This document shows positions 1-7,802 of a DNA stretch of 16,968 nucleotides, in pieces. Within the stretch, counting starts at the first letter, position 1. The number at the start of each line of letters is the position of its first letter. This DNA is from Amoebophrya sp. AT5.2 (Eukaryota > Sar > Dinophyceae > Syndiniales > Amoebophryaceae). The notes beneath the pieces were generated by a model. That model was not told where the DNA came from. It saw only the letters and a program-made list of their open reading frames with translations, and ran no database searches. Made by a program: the position numbers and the translations under genes. The stretch lies in NCBI GenBank assembly GCA_005223375.1, contig RXOD01004947.1, positions 1 through 16,968 of the forward strand. The letters run 5' to 3'.

Positions 1-201
1 GGCCCCCCGCTATCGACGACAAAACAGCAGACAAGCGCTGCCAAAACCTCGACAGAAAGGGCCCGCCTTGTGGGTTTCGCCGCCGGGGGGGCTCCCAGGT
101 GTTGCCCGGCTCCCGCGGGCCGTTTGGTTCCCCTGTGGCGAGATGCACGCAAGTGCGTAATTTGATGGGGGCGCGGCTGCAACACCGCCAGCCAGTGTGC
201 A

Positions 202-478
202 TTACAGGACCAAATTCAATGCGCGCTATTAGGCATGCAAAAATTTTTGGGTGCAAGTTGTGTTTCCGTCGGCGGTAGGCATCAAACAAACGCATCGCAG
301 GCACGGTAACAGCATCGGCCAGCATCGGGAGCATCAATCGCATCAGCATCAAAGCATCGTAGAAAACCATCACAAACAGGTGCCCAAAATCAAACCAATG
401 AAAATGCAAAAGCAATAAGGAGGTGGCGGCCCAGAGGCCGCGTCAGGTATTGGCAGCCGGCGCGTGGATTTGCCTCGG
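202..478 (+). repeat. Left arm of the foldback element
   Basis: It is the reverse complement of 767-1043 with scattered substitutions. The inner portion (about 415-478, ending TGGATTTGCCTCGG) is nearly perfect, while the middle, with its GCATC-rich run at 310-360, is more diverged. Better conservation at the inner edge may reflect recent gene conversion between the arms or selection on that segment. Confidence 0.9.
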
Positions 479-544
479 AACAGGAAGCAGGCCTCTCCAA
501 AGGCAGATACAAGTGCGGTTTGGCCTCTGGAAGAGGTCCAAGAT

Positions 545-592
545 GAGGCCTTTTGGAGGGGGGTCCGGGACCCCCCCCAATTTTGGCCTGTT
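545..592 (+). repeat. Internal GC hairpin 1 of the foldback element
   Basis: GAGGCCTTTTGGAGG runs into GGGTCCGGGACCCCCCCC. This is a near-palindrome whose G-run and C-run can pair. A reverse-complement relative lies at 631-672. Confidence 0.7.
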
Positions 593-630
593 TCGGACCC
601 CTTCGCGAACGCTTCCCCCGAGCTCACGGT

Positions 631-672
631 GGACTTTGGGGGGGGGTCTGAGACCCCCCTCCAAGAGGCCTC
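631..672 (-). repeat. Internal GC hairpin 2, inverted relative of hairpin 1
   Basis: A run of nine G, then TCTGAGA, then six C, then TCCAAGAGGCCTC. Read on the minus strand it matches 545-592 (GAGGCC, TTGGAGG, G-run, C-run, CCAA). The element therefore has a second, shorter inverted repeat nested in its middle. Confidence 0.7.
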
Positions 673-766
673 TGGCGACCCGGCTGAACGATGGGGGGGG
701 CACCATACTAGAATCTTTGCGAGTATGTCGCTTCCCAGGCCGCCTCCAGCCTCCAGCTGCGGCATA

Positions 767-1043
767 CCGAGGCAAATCCACGCGCCGGCTGCCAATACCT
801 GACGCGGCCTCTGGGCCGCCACCTCCTTATTACTTTGGCCTTTTCATTGGTTTGTTTTGATGGGCATGCCTGATGATTGTTTCAATGCATGACCTTGATG
901 CTGATGTGATTGATGCTCCCGATGCTCCGCCGATGCTACCATACCTGCGATGCGTTTGTTTGATGCCTACCGCCGACGGAAACACAACTTGCACCCAAAA
1001 ATTTTTGCATGCCCTCGAGAGCGCATTGAATTTGGTCCTGTAA
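767..1043 (-). repeat. Right arm of the foldback element
   Basis: It is the reverse complement of 202-478. It begins CCGAGGCAAATCCACG and ends CCTGTAA just before the second GTGCA target duplication. The two arms could form one very long hairpin. Confidence 0.9.
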
Positions 1044-1111
1044 GTGCAGCTTGCGCTGTTGTAATCGCGTCGCCCGGCTGGTATCCGCTTCGAACTTGGA
1101 AAACGCGCGCG

Positions 1112-1141
1112 CTTATTGTGTTCGAATTCGAACACGATAAG
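1112..1141. repeat. 30-bp palindrome, unit 1 copy
   Basis: The core GTGTTCGAATTCGAACAC is perfectly palindromic. The full 30 bp has one mismatch here (TTG in place of TCG in the left half). It lies 18 bp upstream of the next GGCCCCCC unit start. Confidence 0.85.
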
Positions 1142-1344
1142 AAACCAACGCCACAACATGGCCCCCCGCTATCGACGACAAAACAGCAGACAAACGCTGC
1201 CAAAACCTCGACAAAAGGGGCCCGCTTTGCGGGTTTGCCGCCGGGGGGGCTCCCCGCCGGTGTCGCCCGGCTCTCGCGGGCCGATCGTTCGGCCCCCCTG
1301 TGGCGAGATGCGCGCACGTGCGAAATCTGATGGGGGCGCGGCTG

Positions 1345-1379
1345 CAACAGCGCCAGGCGGCGCGCCTTTTGCGCTGTTG
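1345..1379. repeat. Satellite hairpin, 9-bp stem and 17-nt loop (unit 2)
   Basis: CAACAGCGC at 1345-1353 pairs with GCGCTGTTG at 1371-1379. The same hairpin is at 1660-1694 in unit 3. In unit 1 it is split, with arms at 180-188 (one mismatch) and 1053-1061. The foldback element sits in the loop of the unit 1 copy. Confidence 0.8.
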
Positions 1380-1429
1380 TAATCGCGTCGCCCGGCTAGT
1401 ATCCGCTTCGAACTTGGAAAACGCGCGCG

Positions 1430-1459
1430 CTTATCGTGTTCGAATTCGAACACGATAAG
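1430..1459. repeat. 30-bp palindrome, unit 2 copy (perfect)
   Basis: All 30 bases, from CTTATCGTG to CACGATAAG around TTCGAATTCGAA, equal their own reverse complement. The core GTGTTCGAATTCGAACAC is identical in all three copies. Confidence 0.9.
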
Positions 1460-1744
1460 AAACCAGCGCCACAACATGGCCCCCCGCTATCGACGACCAA
1501 ACAGCAGACAAGCGCCGCCAAAACCTCGACAGAAGGGACCCGCGTTGCGGGTTTGCCGCCGGGGGGGCTCCCCGGCGTCGCCCGGCTCTCGCGGGCCGAT
1601 CGTTCGGCTCCCCTGTGGCGAGATGCGCGCAAGTGCGGAAGCTGATGGGGGCGCGGCTGCAACAGCGCCAGGCGGTGCGCGGTTTGCGCTGTTGTAATCG
1701 CGTCGCCCAGCTGGTATCCGCTTCGAACTTGGAAAGCGCACGCG

Positions 1745-1774
1745 CCTATCGTGTTCGAATTCGAACACGATAAG
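1745..1774. repeat. 30-bp palindrome, unit 3 copy
   Basis: Same core as the other two copies, with one outer mismatch (CCTATCG against CGATAAG). It again lies 18 bp before the GGCCCCCC unit start. Confidence 0.85.
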
Positions 1775-1810
1775 AAACCAGCGCCACAACATGGCCCCCC
1801 GCTATCGACG

Positions 1811-2643
1811 GCGGGGGTTGGGGGTCAGTCGGTGGGCTGAAAGCCTCGGGATTGGAAGTCTGGGGGCCGCTGGACCCTGGCCGGCGGGCTCTTGGAAATC
1901 CCGCCCACGTGTGTTCAGGAGCTGCAGCGAGTGGGGCCCAGCGCTTTGCGGGTGTGGGCGTGTTTATGTGTTCAGCCCATGCATAGAATTCGCCAAGCAG
2001 CTAGTCCCCGAGGCGTCTGCTACGTATTTCACCCGAACACATTCAAACAGTGCGCCGTCGCCGCTGTCGCTGCACTAGCTAGTACCCGCCCGATGCCACT
2101 GCTCTCGACGCTACAGCCCACTGGTATCAACTTGACAAGAGACCGACCACCCACCAGAACCACCCAGCCCCGCCCGCTCATCCGCTCCGTTTTTTCGTGC
2201 GCACGAAAAATTAAGGTGCATTGGGGTGGACACGTAAATGAGCATCGATTTTACTGGTACTAGTCTTGGACCGCTTCGAAGCAGGGAGGAAAGATGCTCC
2301 TGGTGTTTGGTGTCTTTTATTTGTCCTTGTCGAGGGTGAGTCCTGCGGCAGCCGCGCACTGTCCTCACCCTTTACGCAGCCGTGGTATGGCTGCTTCGAA
2401 GGAGCCGCAGCTTTTTGACCAGAGCGCGCAGTCACCGTTGTACTCTTGCTTGTTGTGGTGGATGAATTAGAACCTGCCGATGCAGTTGAAGATGAAGATC
2501 ATGACCGGAAAAATATATCTTGCGAAAACTTGTTGCTCTCGGTGTTCCTCACAACGCGTTGCAGCAATTCGAAATGCAGTGGCTGTTGTACTACCAGCAT
2601 TGCCATTGCAATGCACTCTTCTTGCATTTCCTCCACTGCATGA
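1811..2643. other. Intergenic region between satellite and first gene
   Basis: I see no gene I can defend. The stretch starts with a G-rich segment (two runs of five G at 1813-1824) next to the satellite edge. It holds a perfect 20-bp palindrome at 2191-2210 and GCTTCGAAGC at 2273-2282. Minus-strand frames around 2470-2640 look mildly protein-like, one of them hydrophobic at about 2475-2525, but three overlapping frames compete and none has clear splice sites. They could be further exons of the small gene ending at 2644. Confidence 0.5.
2191..2210. repeat. Perfect 20-bp palindrome TTTTTCGTGCGCACGAAAAA
   Basis: The sequence equals its own reverse complement and could extrude as a 10-bp-stem cruciform or bind a dimeric factor. 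It has the form of a transcription terminator hairpin, but that reading is bacterial and unlikely here. Confidence 0.8.
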
Positions 2644-3110
2644 TCACATTATCAATTTACGTTTCACGATGCGGCGGTGGAACTGGAAGGGAAAGCCAAA
2701 GCTACAGCTAGAGCTAGTACCGACCTAGAATAGCTAGAAAGATGCAAAAGAAAGTAAGTGCTTCGAAACTACACCCGAAGCTCAACAAGATATCGCAACG
2801 AAGAAGCAAGTATACGAGGAAAAGTAAACAAAAAAAAGTACTAGACAAATTAGTATAGTGAAACCGCGACAGGACGTAGAGAAATAGCGAGTGGCAGAAG
2901 AAGAAAAAGTAGATGCGTTGAGCACCAGAGCGTACTTAGATAGTTTCTTACCTTGAGCATCAGAAAACCCATGCACACAAGATAGGTACCTTGAGCAGCA
3001 CGCTTCTGTTCTTCCGCCGTCTCTGAAACTGGCCTGGCGGACGATGCCGTTGCCGGACATGGTCCGGGATTCGCGCCCAGCCAGTCCGTCGGAGGCTTCG
3101 CGCTTTTCAT
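2644..3110 (-). CDS. Small spliced gene, unrecognised (tentative model)
   Basis: I do not recognise this protein. The first exon (3110-2952) starts ATG, encodes 53 residues beginning MKSAKPPTDWLG and ends in a hydrophobic stretch GTYLVCMGFLMLK, followed by a consensus-like donor AAG|GTAAGAAAC. A phase-compatible acceptor after CTTTCCCTTCCAG at 2683 adds FHRRIVKRKLIM and a stop at 2646-2644, giving about 65 aa with a short membrane-like helix followed by basic residues. The intron would be 269 bp. Other acceptors nearby (after GCATCTTTCTAG) would end the protein two codons later. Upstream, an open frame beginning ATG at 3251 runs in the same frame up to one TAG at 3164-3162, so the true 5' end may lie there. 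The second exon is the weakest part of the model. Confidence 0.35.
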
Positions 3111-3251
3111 CCTGCTCGTTTTTTGTTTTTCGTCTTCCTCGTCTTCCGTGACGATCGGGATCTACACATATACAATTTGCTTGTCGTAGACGTAGTCGTA
3201 TGCCCAACTCCAATCAAATGCCAGTAAATCGTAGTACGACCCTCTTCTCAT

Positions 3252-3795
3252 TCTCAGTGAGTATCAAAAAGCACAAAAAAAAGTTGGTATGGCACTTCAT
3301 CATCTCCACTACAGAAGCAGCGATGCAACAGCGTACTAGGACGTCCGCAGCCTGAGCTTAGCCCCTGGGCCTGGTTGGCGTTGGTTGCTCTAACTATGAT
3401 GTCGTGTTCATGTTCGACGTCATACTTGTACATCGCATTCTGACATTTTTCGTTGACCAAGACCAAGACCAGTATTGTCGTCAAGCAAGCTGTCTCTTGA
3501 TGACCGGTATAGGTATTTTTGGCTCTATGTTTGGAGGACTAGGAGTAGGTTGTATTATACTTACTAGGCCTACACTTATTGCACATGAGACGTAGGCGGC
3601 AGGACGCGTGAAAGAACAATGAAGCATAAGCGCTGGGAACACGACGTGCCATGAACAGAGACCCATGTAGCAGAACGGATGTGCTGAGAACTTCAAGTAG
3701 AGAAGTGAAGGCTCGAGCAAGACGCCCTTTTGCTGTATTTTGTCACATGAACCTCTCGCCGTCCCTCTGTAAATGAAGCCGTACTAAAATATCAG
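3252..3795. other. Intergenic region downstream of the GPATCH1-like gene
   Basis: This probably holds the 3' UTR of the minus-strand gene ending at 3796 and the upstream region of the small gene. A plus-strand ATG frame at 3410-3595 and a minus-strand frame at 3481-3720 encode hydrophobic stretches. Both are short and AT-rich and lack supporting signals, so I do not call either. Confidence 0.5.
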
Positions 3796-6700
3796 TCAGT
3801 GGCGTTCCGCCCCTTCCGTGCCTCCATGCAAGTGCTCGAAAATTTGCCGGAAGATATTGTCCGGCGGGCGTTCGGCCGCTGTGTGGCCAAAATACTGCAG
3901 GAACTCTGAATCCTGTGCGGTGAGGTGATCCGCGGAACCGTTTCTGTTCTCATTGTTCGGGTTTGCCGCCGTGTTGACCCCTCTTTTTGGTTGGTGTTGG
4001 TCACCTCCACTGCTGCCCGGCGCAGGAGCTCCTCCAACACGCGTCACCGCGCCTCCCAGAGGTCCCAGCAAGTTTTGTGTGAGCGTGCTTGGGCCCTTCT
4101 CTCTTTTCTTCTCCGACTCCGGGCGGTTGTCTACGAAAACCGCTCCCGAAGACCCGCCGCCGCGACCACTACTTCCCGCCCACGGGTCCGCCAATCTGCC
4201 GCCGAAGAGTTCGAGCAAGGCCCTTTCTGGCCTCCAGTTGTACGCGAAGCGCGGCCCCCGCCGGCCCGCTCCCTGCTCGTACACGTGGGTGTAGCGCGCG
4301 ATCTCCTCCTCCGTGTACCTCTCCCTCTTCAACAAGTCCCCGGGATCGAGTGGTTGGTCTTCCCCAAGCAAGACGGGGGCGGGTGCCGGACCCAGCAGCA
4401 CGTCGCTTGTTGCAGTTCTACTCGTCGGCGGGGGCTTGTACCTGTTCTCCATGATGCTGACGAAACGCGTGAACCGAAACTCCTTTCGCGTGGCTTCCAT
4501 GGCGGCGTCGGTCATCTGGCGGAGTTGGAGTTCCTGTCTTCGCGCATTCTGCTGCTGCGCGTTCTCCTCCGCGTGGCCCGGCAGCAGCCCGCCGGGGCCC
4601 GACACCGAGAACAACGCACCACCGACTTCGCTGCCTGCAGTACCGTCCGCGCGCGGATCGCGGAGCCCGAAGTTGTGCAGCGGGTGCGCAAGTGGAGGCT
4701 GCTGCTGCACCAGTTGGTTTGGGGCTGTTGTTGCTTGCGCACCGAAACTCGACACTTCGGCCTGCCGCTCGGCCGAGGTGCCCTCGAGGCCGACGGCGGC
4801 CTTGCGAAACTGTACCGTGTTGCTGGAACTCGAAAACATCGCCCGCATGCGGGCCACCATCGCGTCCGAGTTTTGTGCGAGAGTTTGAGCAGGTGCATGC
4901 GGAGGTGGATTCGTTGGCTCCCCCGACATTTTCATCTCTTCAGTAGCCCTCCTGGTTTTCTCCGCACCCCCCGCAAACAGTCGCTGGCGGTCGCTCAGAT
5001 TGACGTCCGCACCGCCTGTGCCGACCGCCGCTTTGCTGCTCAGCTGCAGTGCTCGCAACGCGACCACGACTGGGTGCTCCGGGACTGCGCTGCTGCTCTG
5101 CAAGGACGCCATCCGCTCCTTGTAAGGGTCGAAGTCACGGGGCACCTCCGGTAGTTTCTGGTCGCGTAGCCTGGCGTCGTCTGCACCCGCTGGCGGTTCT
5201 TCTTGTCGGTCAAAGTCGAGGAGTCCGCCGTCCACATACTCGTCGGGTACGCGCGACGGCTGCTGCTGCTCTTGTCGTAGCACTTCATCCGCCTCGAATT
5301 GCTCTGCACCGCCACGCGCGGCGGTCCTGCTCCCGCCCCTGCTCGAATGCGTCGGTCGGCCCTCGTCGCCGCGTCTCCACGCACCCCATTTCCCACTTCC
5401 TTTCAGTGCTTTTTGTCCTCCGCGTCGGTCATCCACGTGGTCTCTCCGATCCTTCTGCGCCGCATCGAAAATAGTGTCGCCGTCGTCTCGTAGTACGTGC
5501 CTCCTCCCGAAGTCCGTTTCTTGCCCGCCTTTGCCAAACCTGCGATCGCCCTCTCGCATACCGCGTGGTCCCCTACTTCCGGGGAAGCCCTCGTGCTCGT
5601 GCTGGTCCTCCAGCGCCAGTGCGGCTCCCCGCGGCAGGTACCCACCACCGTCGTCGTAGATGTTGCCGTCGTCGTCGTCCTCGCCAAGACCAACGGTAGG
5701 GTTCATCTCCAGAACTGCGGACCGCTGCAACCCTACGTAGTTGCTCCGCCCTTTCTTGCCCTTTCCTTTTCCTCTGCCATTCTGTCCAAAACCCTCCTTG
5801 TCCCAGGGGAGCGCCCGGGTCGACTCTTCCGCCGTGATCACTGCTAACCGATTTTTCGCGCGGAAATCTTCCAACGCCGCCGGGCCCCCGTCTCCTGCAT
5901 TATCGAACCGCTCCAAGCTTCCAGTAGCCAGATTCCGATCCAGTTCCCCGCGATACCCCAACCCCTTGCAGTCGTTCTTCAAATTCCTGAAAAAAATCTC
6001 CAGTTGTTTTTCGTCCGACGGAACGAACTTAGAGCGACGAGCCTTCTCCGCGAGCTCTTGCAATTCTTTCTTCTTCGGCGGCTTCTTCTTCAGCTTAACA
6101 CGCGTCACGTCGCGGTTCGTTTTCAGGACGTTCTCACTTTTCTCGCTTTCTTCAATTTTGTTCCCGACACCGGCGTCCCGGGGCGAGCGGAGTTCTGCAG
6201 ACCGCTTCAACGTCGTCGAAGTAGCTCTACTGTTCCCCTGTGTGCCCCCTCTGCGAACAAGATCGGCATCTTCGCCGTTGGAATCTTCATCGTCATCTTC
6301 GTCGTAGTACGACCGCAGCCGAGTGTCAGCACGCCGTACCGAAGCGAGAGGAGAGCGATGCGGCTTACTCCCAAAACCGCCTGCTTTGCGACTGCCGATG
6401 ACCGTCGAGCCCGAGCTGCTCGCTGGAACGTTGGAAGGCGCTCGCTCCCCGCCCGATTTCACAGCTGAAGATGGCGCAGCAACCGCACCCGCAAAGCCGA
6501 TCCCAGCCAAAAGGCTCTGCAGAAGCGCGCCTTGGTCTCGCTGCTGTCGGGGCGATCGTATGTTTGGCCGACTCGGACCAAGAAGTTGTCGCCCCAACGT
6601 CTCGTTAATACTGCTACGCGCTGCTCCTGCCTGATCGATGTCTCCTTCAAAGTTGTCCGAAGGCAACTTTCCAGCGGCCGTTGCTTCCGCAGCTTCGTAA

Positions 6701-7173
6701 AAGCCGCGAGCACCGCTCGCGTCCCGCGACGCCCCCGCAGATCCAGCGGAACGGAAATCGCTTGCCCGTATTCCGCTCGCGATGTCGTCATCGTCAAGCA
6801 GGTCGCTGACAGTCCTTTGCTGAAACCTATTTGGTGCCGCAGTAGAGGAAGATGAGCCGATTGCGCCACCCTCAACATCATCGCCACCCGCTGCACCCCG
6901 TCCAGCACCGCGCCGCGAAGACGAAAACTTCTGCGGCTTAAAGCCCTCTTTGGTGTCGACAGAGTTGAAGTATCCTGCGGTGAATCCGCCAGTGAACGCC
7001 CCGTGAAAAACTGCCTCCCCCCGCGCCTTCGCGATCGAGCCATCCGGCCGGCGTGCAACGACACGGTTGCCCTGGAGCTGCTTCTGCGTCAACTTCTGGT
7101 GCTTGGCGGCGACCGTGTCATCGCGATCGAGCTCTTCAATGTCGATGTTACGGATGCGAGTTCCGAGGAACAT
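3796..7173 (-). CDS. GPATCH1: GPATCH1/TOUGH-family G-patch splicing factor
   Basis: Members of this family associate with the spliceosome in the nucleus. The start is the ATG at 7173. The frame is open a further nine codons upstream, but that longer version would begin with GTG. MFLGTRI resembles the short FYGTPI-type motif at the family N-terminus. Residues 56-78 (FHGAFTGGFTAGYFNSV followed by DTKEGF) are the family's signature DUF1604 block, and TVSDLLDDDD (121-130) fits the following acidic segment. Other family-like blocks are NDCKGLGYRGELD (400-412), an acidic GLGEDDDDGNIYDD segment (about 495-508), YNWRPERALLELF (about 978-990) and PPDNIFRQIFEHL near the C-terminus. A lysine-rich patch (359-382) could be a nuclear signal. 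The G-patch itself is not clear; ALLQSLLAGIGFAG (about 216-229) sits where it should be and may be a degenerate copy. At 1125 aa it is longer than human GPATCH1 (about 930 aa), through inserted Gly/Ser/Asp-rich linkers, and it is a single exon. Confidence 0.85.
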   Translation of the reverse strand: MFLGTRIRNIDIEELDRDDTVAAKHQKLTQKQLQGNRVVARRPDGSIAKARGEAVFHGAFTGGFTAGYFNSVDTKEGFKPQKFSSSRRGAGRGAAGGDDVEGGAIGSSSSTAAPNRFQQRTVSDLLDDDDIASGIRASDFRSAGSAGASRDASGARGFYEAAEATAAGKLPSDNFEGDIDQAGAARSSINETLGRQLLGPSRPNIRSPRQQRDQGALLQSLLAGIGFAGAVAAPSSAVKSGGERAPSNVPASSSGSTVIGSRKAGGFGSKPHRSPLASVRRADTRLRSYYDEDDDEDSNGEDADLVRRGGTQGNSRATSTTLKRSAELRSPRDAGVGNKIEESEKSENVLKTNRDVTRVKLKKKPPKKKELQELAEKARRSKFVPSDEKQLEIFFRNLKNDCKGLGYRGELDRNLATGSLERFDNAGDGGPAALEDFRAKNRLAVITAEESTRALPWDKEGFGQNGRGKGKGKKGRSNYVGLQRSAVLEMNPTVGLGEDDDDGNIYDDGGGYLPRGAALALEDQHEHEGFPGSRGPRGMREGDRRFGKGGQETDFGRRHVLRDDGDTIFDAAQKDRRDHVDDRRGGQKALKGSGKWGAWRRGDEGRPTHSSRGGSRTAARGGAEQFEADEVLRQEQQQPSRVPDEYVDGGLLDFDRQEEPPAGADDARLRDQKLPEVPRDFDPYKERMASLQSSSAVPEHPVVVALRALQLSSKAAVGTGGADVNLSDRQRLFAGGAEKTRRATEEMKMSGEPTNPPPHAPAQTLAQNSDAMVARMRAMFSSSSNTVQFRKAAVGLEGTSAERQAEVSSFGAQATTAPNQLVQQQPPLAHPLHNFGLRDPRADGTAGSEVGGALFSVSGPGGLLPGHAEENAQQQNARRQELQLRQMTDAAMEATRKEFRFTRFVSIMENRYKPPPTSRTATSDVLLGPAPAPVLLGEDQPLDPGDLLKRERYTEEEIARYTHVYEQGAGRRGPRFAYNWRPERALLELFGGRLADPWAGSSGRGGGSSGAVFVDNRPESEKKREKGPSTLTQNLLGPLGGAVTRVGGAPAPGSSGGDQHQPKRGVNTAANPNNENRNGSADHLTAQDSEFLQYFGHTAAERPPDNIFRQIFEHLHGGTEGAERH

Positions 7174-7188
7174 CCTATCAAGAGAGAG
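7174..7188 (-). promoter_or_regulatory. Candidate splice acceptor just upstream of the GPATCH1 start
   Basis: Minus-strand CTCTCTCTTGATAG ends one base before the ATG. A pyrimidine tract plus AG this close to a start codon fits either a cis intron in the 5' UTR or a trans-splice acceptor, as expected if the organism adds a spliced leader. It could also be chance. Confidence 0.3.
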
Positions 7189-7382
7189 GCCGCTCGGCAC
7201 AAGGACGACCTACGACTTCTACGGACACTAGAATTGTGGCGTCTAAGGGCGGACTTTCGGTTTGTTTCGTATGAAAGTGGGATGTTGATGTTCCTGCAAG
7301 TGCAACTGTTACATTCATTGTTGCAATTACAATTCCAATACAGCCTTTGTGTTCGTGAAATAGTGCAAATAAAGATAGACTC

Positions 7383-7802
7383 ATGCTGTATGGAAGAATG
7401 CAGAGACTCCTGCGTCGGTCGGATTCGGATTCGGAACATCCGGCTCTAGATCTTCACGAACGATCACGATCAAGATCGGGACACAAGCACTTCATCTTCA
7501 CGCAGGAGCGACAGAGTTGCGCAGTATTGACTTTGCCTCCCCCGTCGTCGTCGTGTCATGTTACTGCTAGCCAAGTTGTAGATGTAGTTATTCATTTGGG
7601 AATTTACACCGGCATGCGCGATCGTTCGAGATTGCCATTGCCTCAGCGTTTACCTTACTATAGATATTATACGCAAAGTGCCAGCGTTGTTCAGCAAGAT
7701 AAATATATCGCATTTCGTCCTTGTTTAGCTCTAACTGAAGCTGTTGCCATCGCTCACTTTAAAGTATCGGAATGGGGCCCATTTACGTTGACGAATCAAT
7801 GA
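7383..7802 (+). CDS. Hypothetical ORF, 139 aa, doubtful
   Basis: This ATG-started plus-strand frame encodes an Arg/Ser-rich N-terminal part (RRSDSDSEH, ERSRSRSG) and a less biased C-terminal part. I recognise no family. It is the only longish frame on the plus strand that is not the shadow of a minus-strand gene. Against it: codon third positions are mixed, unlike the GC-leaning large genes; it runs opposite to every other gene; and the Arg/Ser part coincides with short tandem repeats that by themselves avoid stops. It may be chance. Confidence 0.2.
   Translation: MLYGRMQRLLRRSDSDSEHPALDLHERSRSRSGHKHFIFTQERQSCAVLTLPPPSSSCHVTASQVVDVVIHLGIYTGMRDRSRLPLPQRLPYYRYYTQSASVVQQDKYIAFRPCLALTEAVAIAHFKVSEWGPFTLTNQ

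Larger units (their letters stand above)
202..1043. mobile_element. 842-bp foldback (long inverted-repeat) element, probably non-autonomous
   Basis: The element starts TTACAGGACC and ends GGTCCTGTAA. Its arms, 202-478 and 767-1043, are both 277 nt and are imperfect reverse complements. It is flanked by the direct repeat GTGCA at 197-201 and 1044-1048. Deleting the element and one GTGCA restores a satellite hairpin loop of 17 nt, the same length as in the two neighbouring units, which fixes the boundaries. The 288-bp middle encodes no recognisable transposase. A 5-bp duplication with long arms fits a DNA-transposon-derived foldback element or MITE, but I do not recognise the superfamily from the TTACAGG end. 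Confidence 0.88.
1..1810. repeat. GC-rich tandem satellite array, unit about 312-318 bp
   Basis: Units begin with GGCCCCCCGCTATCGACG at positions 1, 1160, 1478 and 1793. The second unit is 318 bp (1160-1477) and the third 315 bp (1478-1792). The first becomes 312 bp once the inserted element and one copy of its target duplication are removed. The fourth unit loses similarity after about 1810, so the array ends there; it probably continues leftwards beyond the window. Each unit carries several potential hairpins and ends with a 30-bp palindrome. Open frames exist on both strands of every unit, but they follow the repeat period and show no protein-like conservation, so I do not call genes here. 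Confidence 0.93.

Noticed and set aside
370..1800. Many open frames of 70-150 codons on both strands in the satellite and foldback element
   Set aside because: They repeat with the satellite period or mirror the two inverted arms, and their translations are composition artefacts of GC-rich repeats.
1813..1831. Possible G-quadruplex at the satellite edge
   Set aside because: Only two runs of five G are followed by GG and GGG, which is too weak to call.
3410..3595. Plus-strand ATG frame with a Gly-rich hydrophobic segment, considered as a mitochondrial-like fragment
   Set aside because: It is short and AT-rich with no recognisable mitochondrial protein motif; the minus strand is equally open.
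3925..5154. 409-codon plus-strand open frame
   Set aside because: It is antisense to the GPATCH1-like gene, whose minus-strand frame matches a known family; the Arg/Cys-rich translation is typical of a GC-rich shadow.
7174..7200. Nine extra N-terminal codons of the GPATCH1-like frame, starting GTG
   Set aside because: A eukaryotic gene needs ATG; the ATG at 7173 puts a family-like motif at the N-terminus.
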